From an uncultured Candidatus Saccharibacteria bacterium (GTDB taxonomy: Bacteria > Patescibacteriota > Saccharimonadia > Saccharimonadales > Saccharimonadaceae): a stretch of 29,248 nt of DNA. The stretch spans positions 1 through 29,248 of the forward strand of contig CAPHDI010000014.1 in NCBI GenBank assembly GCA_948623715.1, written 5' to 3'. Each line of letters opens with the position of its first letter. Positions within the stretch are counted from its first letter, which is position 1. Below, in pieces: positions 1 to 4,786 of this stretch. Made by a program: the position numbers and the translations under genes. The notes beneath the pieces are model-generated. The model did not search any database, was not told the origin of the DNA, and saw only the letters and a program-made list of their open reading frames with translations.

Positions 1-87
1 GTTGTATCGTCGAATGGTTCTCGTGATTATGCCGTACGCTACAAGCTTGAGGGTAACGGTGTCTATTGTCAGGACAACGGTAGCTAG
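1..87 (+). CDS. C-terminal tail of a truncated protein, possibly FISUMP-like
   Basis: Frame 1 is open from the window edge and encodes 28 residues ending in TAG at 85-87; the tail includes RDYAVRYKLEGNG. An intrinsic terminator follows 23 bases later, which supports a real gene end. The pattern 'Y-A-V-R-Y' near the end loosely recalls the 'SVRC' ending of FISUMP domains, and another FISUMP gene and a FISUMP fragment lie nearby, so this may be the end of a family member. Too little sequence is present to assign it with confidence. Confidence 0.5.
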   Translation, partial: VVSSNGSRDYAVRYKLEGNGVYCQDNGS

Positions 88-110
88 GCTCTAGTGTAAG
101 TAACCATAAA

Positions 111-136
111 AAATAGCCTCATAGGAGGCTATTTTT
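111..136 (+). terminator. Intrinsic terminator of the first gene
   Basis: A perfect 10-bp stem (AAATAGCCTC 111-120 with GAGGCTATTT 125-134) has a 4-nt loop and a T-rich 3' side, just after the stop at 87. The A-rich left flank means it could also work from the minus strand. Confidence 0.85.
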
Positions 137-160
137 GTTAGCATGACAATCTCTTTACCC

Positions 161-268
161 TACGTATAAGTCTCTTTTGGGAAGTGCGTCGCCAGCGCCT
201 GCCGTTGCAGGGCTGGCGCGCTCATACTCCTCGTAAGTCCGTATCTTCCCAAAAGAGACTTATACGTA
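161..268. repeat. 108-bp nested inverted repeat (element C)
   Basis: Perfect 24-bp inverted arms lie at 161-184 and 245-268. Inside them sits a second hairpin: CGCCAGC 190-196 with GCTGGCG 212-218, and CCTGC 198-202 with GCAGG 207-211, around a CGTT loop. No ORF is visible in it. The right half (about 231-255) weakly resembles the AAGTC...AAAAG segment of elements A (8163-8246) and B (23301-23468), so it may be a diverged member of the same family. Confidence 0.75.
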
Positions 269-316
269 AGATCGAACTGATTATCCTCCTCTCTACTACC
301 TATACTCTAACTAGCC

Positions 317-346
317 GATAATAACCGCCGTTAGGCGGTTATTATC
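317..346. other. Perfect 13-bp hairpin, possible bidirectional terminator
   Basis: GATAATAACCGCC (317-329) pairs with GGCGGTTATTATC (334-346) around GTTA. Neither side has a clear T-run, so the terminator role is uncertain. It lies between element C and the FISUMP fragment; apart from these hairpins nothing gene-like is seen between 88 and 391. Confidence 0.45.
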
Positions 347-365
347 TTGACTGCTGTCGTATCCT

Positions 366-388
366 CAAAATTGAGAGCTAACGCTCTC
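366..388 (-). terminator. Minus-strand terminator behind the FISUMP fragment
   Basis: Read on the minus strand, GAGAGC-GTTA-GCTCTC (388-373) is followed by AATTTTG, a short intrinsic terminator directly after the stop of the fragment ending at 392. It suggests the fragment is the genuine 3' end of a former gene. Confidence 0.55.
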
Positions 389-391
389 GCT

Positions 392-604
392 TTATTCGGA
401 TACTCCAGCATGCAGGCAGCGGAGGGAGAAGGCATTAAAACGACCATAGGATGGCGCCGATGTATCGACGGTAGAAGCCCAAACTATTGAAGCGTAGGCA
501 TCGACGGCGTTGCTATTTGGAGTAGCTGACCAATGATAGCTGTGTTGCCCAGAATTCCATAATTTGTTGTTGCTTATACTAATGAGCCCGCTGCGCACAA
601 AAGC
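392..604 (-). pseudogene. C-terminal fragment of a FISUMP surface protein
   Basis: The minus strand encodes about 70 residues matching the end of a FISUMP domain: a YHWSAT segment, an alternating polar/aromatic stretch, then SYGRFNAFSLRCL before a TAA stop. Compare YYWSST...YSVRCV at the end of the intact gene at 2294-4480. Reading upstream, the frame continues through Phe-Ala and then meets TAA at 605-607; there is no Shine-Dalgarno site, and a GTG at 598 is the only start-like codon. A tRNA terminator begins 25 bases upstream. It is therefore a detached 3' piece left by deletion or recombination, or a silent cassette, not a functional gene. It has its own terminator-like hairpin on the 3' side. 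Confidence 0.75.
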
Positions 605-630
605 TTATAGGCGATATCGAGTTTCTTAAA

Positions 631-667
631 ATAAAATGTTCTAGACTTATTGTCTAGAACATTTTAT
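631..667 (-). terminator. Terminator of tRNA-Tyr
   Basis: A perfect 16-bp stem (631-646 with 652-667) with a 5-nt loop begins at the last base of the encoded CCA of tRNA-Tyr. On the minus strand it is followed by TTTAAG. Confidence 0.75.
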
Positions 668-751
668 GGTGCTGGAAGTAGGACTCGAACCTACGAAGGC
701 CGAAGCCGAGAGATTTACAGTCTCTTGTCATTGCCACTAGACGATTCCAGC
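667..751 (-). tRNA. tRNA-Tyr (anticodon GTA), CCA encoded
   Basis: Read on the minus strand: acceptor GCTGGAA pairs with TTCCAGC, D-loop contains GG, anticodon arm AGAGA-CTGTAAA-TCTCT carries GTA, a long type II variable arm contains a GGC-TTCG-GCC hairpin, and the T-arm is canonical (GTAGG-TTCGAGT-CCTAC). Discriminator A at 670 and an encoded CCA at 669-667. The long variable arm plus GTA anticodon is diagnostic of bacterial tRNA-Tyr. It is divergently transcribed from tRNA-Thr. Confidence 0.96.
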
Positions 752-764
752 TCAAAAGGTCACA

Positions 765-782
765 ATCAACCGTTCGGTTGAT
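765..782. other. 18-bp palindrome in the tRNA-Tyr 5' leader
   Basis: ATCAACCG-TT-CGGTTGAT is a perfect palindrome starting near the predicted tRNA-Tyr transcription start (about 782). It may fold as a leader hairpin removed by RNase P or act as an operator. A second ATCAA/TTGAT inverted pair lies at 786-798. Confidence 0.5.
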
Positions 783-788
783 ATATTG

Positions 789-817
789 ATTATATCAAAC
801 CTTGAAATTTTTTGCAA
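789..817 (-). promoter_or_regulatory. tRNA-Tyr promoter
   Basis: On the minus strand, -35 TTGCAA (817-812) and -10 TATAAT (794-789) are separated by 17 bp. The -35 lies inside the spacer of the opposing tRNA-Thr promoter. Confidence 0.75.
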
Positions 818-830
818 GATTTGATATTAT
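802..830 (+). promoter_or_regulatory. tRNA-Thr promoter
   Basis: -35 TTGAAA (802-807) and -10 TATTAT (825-830) are separated by 17 bp, ending 8 bases before the tRNA. It interlocks with the tRNA-Tyr promoter so that each -35 lies within the other's spacer. Confidence 0.75.
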
Positions 831-838
831 AAAAGTAC

Positions 839-914
839 GCCGTGTTAGCTCAGTTAGTAGAGCAGCCGCCTTGTAAGCGGCAGGTCGTCGGGGCAGAGCC
901 GACACACGGCTCCA
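839..914 (+). tRNA. tRNA-Thr (anticodon TGT) with aberrant T- and D-loops
   Basis: A 76-nt cloverleaf with all stems perfectly paired: acceptor GCCGTGT/ACACGGC, D-stem GCTC/GAGC, anticodon arm GCCGC-CTTGTAA-GCGGC (TGT = Thr), T-stem GTCGG/CCGAC, discriminator T and encoded CCA at 912-914. The T-loop is GGCAGAG instead of the usual TTCRANY, so T54, T55 and A58 are all G. The D-loop AGTTAGTA has A instead of G at position 18 while keeping G19. The G18-U55 contact is thus lost on both sides while G19-C56 is kept. The tRNA-Tyr and tRNA-Ala in this window have ordinary T-loops. It has its own promoter and terminator. Confidence 0.92.
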
Positions 915-925
915 TCAGAAGAAAG

Positions 926-945
926 CAAGCGAGAGCTTGTTTTTT
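926..945 (+). terminator. Terminator of tRNA-Thr
   Basis: CAAGC-GAGA-GCTTG (926-939) followed by TTTTTT (940-945), 12 bases after the tRNA. Confidence 0.85.
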
Positions 946-992
946 GTTTTGTATTCAATTGGTATTAGTTCCGAGAAGTTGATACAGGCTAC

Positions 993-1073
993 AAAAAAGA
1001 GGGTTAATCCTCGCCTATTCGTCCAGCCCCGGAAAGACCGTTCTTAACGCTGGAGGTGAGGACAACCCTCGTT
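993..1073 (-). ncRNA. Unassigned structured small RNA, about 80 nt
   Basis: On the minus strand a strong promoter is followed by a folded segment ending in an intrinsic terminator. The fold is one long hairpin: outer stem AACCCTC (1070-1064) with GAGGGTT (1005-999); a 9-bp stem of 1054-1062 with 1008-1016 (one G-U); stem 1049-1053 with 1023-1027; and a tip CGG/CCG at 1030-1040. Asymmetric bulges lie at 1017-1022 and 1041-1048. The outer stem runs directly into six U residues (998-993). No ORF fits. The 5' strand carries CACCUCC, the anti-Shine-Dalgarno sequence of 16S rRNA, but it is paired. I looked for SRP RNA, which this size could suit, but the GGAA tip and flanking conserved bases are absent on either strand. 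Function unknown. Confidence 0.65.
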
Positions 1074-1079
1074 GTTTAG

Positions 1080-1108
1080 ATTATAGCATGATTACTTCTG
1101 AATGTCGA
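1080..1108 (-). promoter_or_regulatory. Promoter of the small RNA
   Basis: Minus strand: TCGACA (1108-1103), 17-bp spacer, TATAAT (1085-1080) with an extended TGC just upstream. It lies just behind and overlaps the end of the nuclease gene (stop at 1094-1092), so the RNA has its own start and is not merely the 3' UTR. Confidence 0.75.
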
Positions 1109-1481
1109 GAATTTTTTCGGTCTTTGTAATAATGAGGATGCGGTTTAACCTTTTCTCGAGGAGAAAATGCTTATTGAGTTGAGTTAATGCTTTTTCTTGT
1201 GGTAGTTTGATTCGTCTAAGATCTATGACGACGTTGGGAGATTGTCGGGCGGCTTGGCGGAGGGTGTCACGAATAAGATATTTCCCTTTCCCCTGTGGGC
1301 ATTTAAGTTCCCATGATAAATTGTCCATTTTGAAATCTGGTGACGGGGTGTGAAATTTTGTGGACGGCGGAATAAGCTTAATGTTTTTACCAGTTTTAGC
1401 CAGGGTGAGGAAGGCGGCATATTCATGAACGGCGGGTTGGACGCCATTTAGCTCGATGTTGCCGTTTTTTCTCTTTGTCAT
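1092..1481 (-). CDS. Stand-alone CdiA_C-like nuclease domain protein
   Basis: The product is 129 residues. Its core 'LSWELKCPQGKGKYLIRDTL' followed by 'RQSPNVVIDLRRIKL' matches the CdiA_C / contact-dependent-inhibition nuclease-type fold, in which the Glu-Leu-Lys element is part of a PD-(D/E)XK-like site (about residues 57-62 here). Such domains usually sit at the C-terminus of larger toxins or phage proteins; here the domain is nearly the whole protein and no immunity or secretion gene is adjacent. I chose ATG at 1481, not the upstream ATG at 1508, because a TACAAT box (1494-1489) lies only 7 bases ahead, matching the leaderless pattern of this genome. There is no Shine-Dalgarno site before either ATG. 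Family assignment is by remembered motif; substrate and biological role are not known. Confidence 0.7.
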   Translation of the reverse strand: MTKRKNGNIELNGVQPAVHEYAAFLTLAKTGKNIKLIPPSTKFHTPSPDFKMDNLSWELKCPQGKGKYLIRDTLRQAARQSPNVVIDLRRIKLPQEKALTQLNKHFLLEKRLNRILIITKTEKILDIQK

Positions 1482-1488
1482 GCTACTT

Positions 1489-1494
1489 ATTGTA
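1489..1494 (-). promoter_or_regulatory. -10 box of the CdiA_C-like gene (leaderless)
   Basis: TACAAT lies 7 nt before ATG at 1481. Confidence 0.55.
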
Positions 1495-1519
1495 GCATAC
1501 TTATGCATGGTTCCCTAGA

Positions 1520-1924
1520 TTAGGGGTGAGGTTGCATGGATCTGGGTAGGGTGAGACGGTAGCTGATGTCGAGGAGGGTGAGGATTTGGTCGGTAGGGAC
1601 GGTACCGTCGAGCTTGATGGTGAGCCAGTGAGTTTTATTCATGTGGTAACCTTCAAAAAAGTGTTCGTGGTCGATGAGGTCGGCGATCATGTCGGGTGGG
1701 AGTTTAAAGTTAGCGACGTCGACGAGATCGTCAGAGTCGAGACTGAGCTTGCGGGCGGGGAGGGCGAAAATAATACCGTACCATTTATGATTCTCGGGGT
1801 GGCGCCAGACGGCGGTATCGGGCGAGTCGGCCCAGAGAAACTCTAATTCCCCGCCATATTCGTCGCGGATATAAGAAATAAGAGTCTGGGCTTGGGGATG
1901 TTGGAAAATTTGCGAACTAGGCAT
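1520..1924 (-). CDS. YjbR/MmcQ-family protein
   Basis: The product is 134 residues. It contains the family pattern of a C-terminal 'MNKTHWLTIKLDG' segment preceded by 'FKLPPDMIADL', an acidic mid-region, and 'HPENHKWYGIIFAL' in the first half. Members are small cytosolic CyaY-like-fold proteins of uncertain role, often called DNA-binding. The frame remains open upstream to 2008, but ATG at 1924 is preferred: TATAAT (1936-1931) lies 6 bases ahead and the conserved part begins soon after. It is divergent from the surface-protein leader at 2065. The call is firm at family level; a biochemical function is not established. Confidence 0.85.
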   Translation of the reverse strand: MPSSQIFQHPQAQTLISYIRDEYGGELEFLWADSPDTAVWRHPENHKWYGIIFALPARKLSLDSDDLVDVANFKLPPDMIADLIDHEHFFEGYHMNKTHWLTIKLDGTVPTDQILTLLDISYRLTLPRSMQPHP

Positions 1925-1930
1925 AGTTAA

Positions 1931-1936
1931 ATTATA
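1931..1936 (-). promoter_or_regulatory. -10 box of the YjbR-like gene (leaderless)
   Basis: TATAAT followed by TTAACT and then ATG at 1924. Confidence 0.65.
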
Positions 1937-2030
1937 ACATAAGGAAGAAAGTTCAGTGAGATTGACTTCTGAGGAAAAATGTTTATGAATATTTTCGAAG
2001 AATGCCATGAGCGGAGCGGAAAGTCAAGTA

Positions 2031-2059
2031 TTGCCGGAATGAGGGATGTTTGGTATGAT
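2031..2059 (+). promoter_or_regulatory. Promoter of surface-protein leader 1
   Basis: -35 TTGCCG (2031-2036), 17-bp spacer, -10 TATGAT (2054-2059) preceded by TGG (extended -10). The start is predicted at about 2065-2067, exactly where the P1 helix begins. Confidence 0.75.
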
Positions 2060-2064
2060 AGGGA

Positions 2065-2293
2065 TGTCTGTACAATTTAATTAAATGATGAGCTTTCTGT
2101 TCATAGAGTTTAAACGGCACCGTAGGGTACAGTTTTCTATGAGCGTGCTCATCAGCTAAATTGTACAGACACCTTACGGTGTCGTTTTTCGTTGGTATAC
2201 AAATTGCATCTGGCATACCAGCGAGGTTTAGATAGGTATAAAAAATAGACGGCGCCGTGAGGTCCTATCACAACAATACAAAAGGAGGGCCAC
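2065..2293 (+). promoter_or_regulatory. Structured 5' leader 1, candidate attenuator
   Basis: Helices seen directly: P1, 15 bp perfect (2065-2079 with 2157-2171); P2, 8 bp (2086-2093 with 2147-2154); P3, 8 bp (2100-2107 with 2136-2143), extended by AAAC/GTTT (2112-2115 with 2132-2135), whose loop holds GGCACCGTA. A terminator hairpin follows at 2168-2189; its 5' arm shares GACA with the 3' strand of P1, so the two cannot form together. The segment 2112-2124 is complementary to 2175-2187 (13 bp, one G-U), i.e. to the terminator 3' arm and part of its T-run. After the terminator come a 9-bp hairpin (2190-2198 with 2215-2223) and GATAGG/CCTATC (2231-2236 with 2264-2269), then AAAGGAGGG (2281-2289) before ATG 2294. 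The same architecture recurs at 28674-28872. I infer transcription attenuation; the signal is unknown. Confidence 0.75.
2168..2189 (+). terminator. Intrinsic terminator inside leader 1
   Basis: GACACC-TTAC-GGTGTC (2168-2183) followed by GTTTTT. It lies about 105 bases upstream of the start codon, so it must be read through or antiterminated for expression. Confidence 0.75.
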
Positions 2294-4480
2294 ATGCACC
2301 ATAAGTTCATATCAAAGTTTAAGTTACATAGTATTCCAATAAAAACATTGCGATATGTGTCTTATAGTATTCCTCTAATGTGCATGTTGGCCCTGCTTTT
2401 GCTTATCGGCAATATTTTCTGTGTGTTTTCAAAAAGTTCGGAAGTTTTTGCCGATAGCGGTAATGATGAAATTGAGGCTTATGCGACAACGGTAAACCCG
2501 ACGGCGTCGATCCAGATCGCGAATAGTAGTCTGGAGTCGACGGTTTCTCCTGGGTCGACGAGCTATGTAAGTAGTAATGTAGATGTCTCGGCGAGCGATA
2601 TTGCGGATTATGTATTAACGATTGCGGGGCCGACAGGGTTGACAGGTGCGACGGCGATTACGGGTGCGGATGGAAAAATCGGAACAGAACTCACGGATAA
2701 TACGTGGGGTTATGCCTGGGCGGATACTGGGGCGGACGATGAGACGTTGATTTATAATTCCCTATCAGGGGAGGGCGCTGCAATCGCAAGAGGAAAGGCG
2801 ACGAGCCTGGACATGAGTAAGAAGCTGACTTTCGCAGCGAAGTTTGGAAGTGAGGCGAAGAGTGGGCATTATACGGCGAATGTGACTTTGTCGCTTACGG
2901 CGACGCCAAAGGAGGTCGCGGAGGGTTTCGGAAGTATAAATACGATGCAGGAGATGACTCCGGAAGTATGCAAGGCGGTAGAAATTGGGGCGACCGGGAG
3001 TCTGGAAGATACGCGGGACGGGAGCGTTTATAAGGTCAGTAAGCTGAATGATGGGAGATGCTGGATGACGCAGAATCTAAGGCTCGACCTCACAGAAGCG
3101 GGGATTGCTACGGCGGCTGGATCAGATAATCTCGCGGCGGATTTCCCGGCTGAGGCGATAACTAGTGCTGAGAAGTTTACTAATAATAATGATGCTGCGC
3201 AATTCTCTAAGGGTCCAACTATAATCAATGAGAGTTACCCTGGCGACGGTAAGGGTTATCAGCCAGAATATGGCTATTACTATTCCTGGTGCGCGGCGAC
3301 CGGCGGTACTTGCGAAGGCGTGTCTACAGATGGAGATAATGCTTCTGGTAGTATTTGCCCGAAAGGGTGGCGCTTACCGAAGAGCGGCTCCGGTACGACG
3401 AATGATTTTGCCATTATGGGCGGGATTACTTCTAACGTCACCAAAGATACCAACTATTGGGGCAGTGCTAAAAATATATCCTTCTCCGGTAATACTTTAA
3501 CTGTAAATGGTAGTACTTGGATTGCTGCCGGTGATGTCAATACCGGTGGTCTCGTCAATCCGGGCTCCGATGGCCGCTATTGGTCTAGTACTGCTAGCAG
3601 TAGCACCGACGCTTACTACCTCTACTTCTACGGCGGTAATTTCGACCCAGCCGGCACCCTCGGTAAGTACCTTGGTCGCACTGTGCGGTGCGTGGCGGAA
3701 GAGCCGGAAGAGCTAAAGGTGACTATTCAGACTATTTCTACCATGCAAGAGATGACTCCAGAGATCTGCGAAAATACTGCCATCGGCGCTACGGCGACCT
3801 TGACCGATTCCCGAGATAACTCTACTTATACGGTCGGGAAGTTGTCTGATGGTAAATGCTGGATGACGCAAAACCTACGGATTACTAGGGAGACAATTAA
3901 TGCAAAAGATGGCAATAATACAACAGGTAAAATCACTTCCGCGGATTCTCATGTTAGTGCAAATTACGAAATCCCAGCATCTACTACCGGTGCTTTCAGT
4001 AATGCACAGTCTGGTAGTTACTATACTAATCAACAAGTACGAGCTTCGGTAGATAATGATTACGGAGCATACTACTCCTATAACGTTGCAACTGCGAATA
4101 CTGTAGCGACAATCAGCAGTGGTTCGGCGACTTACGATATTTGTCCGAAAGGTTGGCGCCTTCCGACCGGAGGATCTAGCGGGGAATTCCAGGCACTCTA
4201 TAATAAGTGGACTAGCGCAACTTGGACAACGAATAACGGTAAAAATGGACGTTGGTTGGGCGGCGCAAGTGCTGCCGCGGGCGGATCCTTCTTCCCGGCT
4301 GCTGGCAACGTCTATACTAGCGGTCTCGGCAGTACTGGCTCCTACGGCTACTATTGGTCTAGTACTATCTACTCTGCTACCTACGCGTATGACCTCTACT
4401 TCTATAGTAGTAGCGACATCTACCCCGCCGACCGCAACATTAGGTGCTTCGGTTACTCCGTGCGGTGTGTCGCCTGTTAA
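2294..4480 (+). CDS. Secreted two-domain FISUMP surface protein
   Basis: The product is 728 residues. A basic N-terminus and hydrophobic segment (about residues 27-47) with a possible cleavage after 'SEVFA' mark it for export. Residues about 55-210 form a Thr/Ser/Ala-rich, probably beta-sandwich stalk. Two FISUMP (TIGR02145) domains follow, about 215-465 and 476-728. Each has the order 'MQEMTPE', 'GKCWMTQNL' (near 256 and 521), 'CPKGWRLP', 'YYWSST' and 'SVRCV'. FISUMP proteins are surface or adhesive proteins of unknown ligand, common in Saccharibacteria. Expression starts behind the attenuator-like leader and uses AAAGGAGGG 5 bases before ATG. The DNA and protein start resemble the gene at 28873, including a 30-nt identical stretch. 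Codon endings change from purine-rich to pyrimidine-rich near 3200, suggesting a mosaic gene. A hairpin terminator follows. Confidence 0.92.
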   Translation: MHHKFISKFKLHSIPIKTLRYVSYSIPLMCMLALLLLIGNIFCVFSKSSEVFADSGNDEIEAYATTVNPTASIQIANSSLESTVSPGSTSYVSSNVDVSASDIADYVLTIAGPTGLTGATAITGADGKIGTELTDNTWGYAWADTGADDETLIYNSLSGEGAAIARGKATSLDMSKKLTFAAKFGSEAKSGHYTANVTLSLTATPKEVAEGFGSINTMQEMTPEVCKAVEIGATGSLEDTRDGSVYKVSKLNDGRCWMTQNLRLDLTEAGIATAAGSDNLAADFPAEAITSAEKFTNNNDAAQFSKGPTIINESYPGDGKGYQPEYGYYYSWCAATGGTCEGVSTDGDNASGSICPKGWRLPKSGSGTTNDFAIMGGITSNVTKDTNYWGSAKNISFSGNTLTVNGSTWIAAGDVNTGGLVNPGSDGRYWSSTASSSTDAYYLYFYGGNFDPAGTLGKYLGRTVRCVAEEPEELKVTIQTISTMQEMTPEICENTAIGATATLTDSRDNSTYTVGKLSDGKCWMTQNLRITRETINAKDGNNTTGKITSADSHVSANYEIPASTTGAFSNAQSGSYYTNQQVRASVDNDYGAYYSYNVATANTVATISSGSATYDICPKGWRLPTGGSSGEFQALYNKWTSATWTTNNGKNGRWLGGASAAAGGSFFPAAGNVYTSGLGSTGSYGYYWSSTIYSATYAYDLYFYSSSDIYPADRNIRCFGYSVRCVAC

Positions 4481-4505
4481 TTCTAAATAGAGAATACTAA
4501 GAGAA

Positions 4506-4539
4506 CGTTAAAAATGGTCAGAAATGGCCATTTTTAACG
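4506..4539 (+). terminator. Terminator of the FISUMP gene
   Basis: A 15-bp stem (4506-4520 with 4525-4539, one G-U pair) closed by GAAA. The 3' arm contains TTTTT, but no long T-run follows. The rest of 4540-4680 is A/G-rich and shows no gene or other structure. Confidence 0.7.
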
Positions 4540-4680
4540 GTGTTTGATGGCGAAATATTGTGAATTATGAAGATTTGGGCGAAAATTGTGTGATAAAATG
4601 GAGACGATTTAGCGCCTAGAGATAGAAATAAGCGTTTTGAGCGATTTTTAGAAAAAGGTGGACAAGAGGAAGGTTTGAAG

Positions 4681-4700
4681 AAAAAGCCCGGAAACGGGCT
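4681..4700 (-). terminator. Terminator of the trpS-TPR minus-strand cluster
   Basis: Minus strand: AGCCCG-TTTC-CGGGCT (4700-4685) followed by TTTTCTT. It faces the end of the TPR gene at 4787. Confidence 0.8.
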
Positions 4701-4786
4701 AAAAATGGCCTTAGAGTGGAAAAGTCATAAGAAAAATGCGAAAAATCGACGTTTTTGGAGGCTTCGTGAGGACAATTTAATGAAAA

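Noticed and set aside
993..1073. Signal recognition particle RNA
   Set aside because: Size and long hairpin shape fit, but the GGAA tip and the flanking conserved helix-8 bases are missing on both strands.
1983..2216. 77-codon minus-strand ORF across leader 1
   Set aside because: It lies over the folded leader, has no RBS or -10 box, and its sequence reflects the inverted repeats; no family features.
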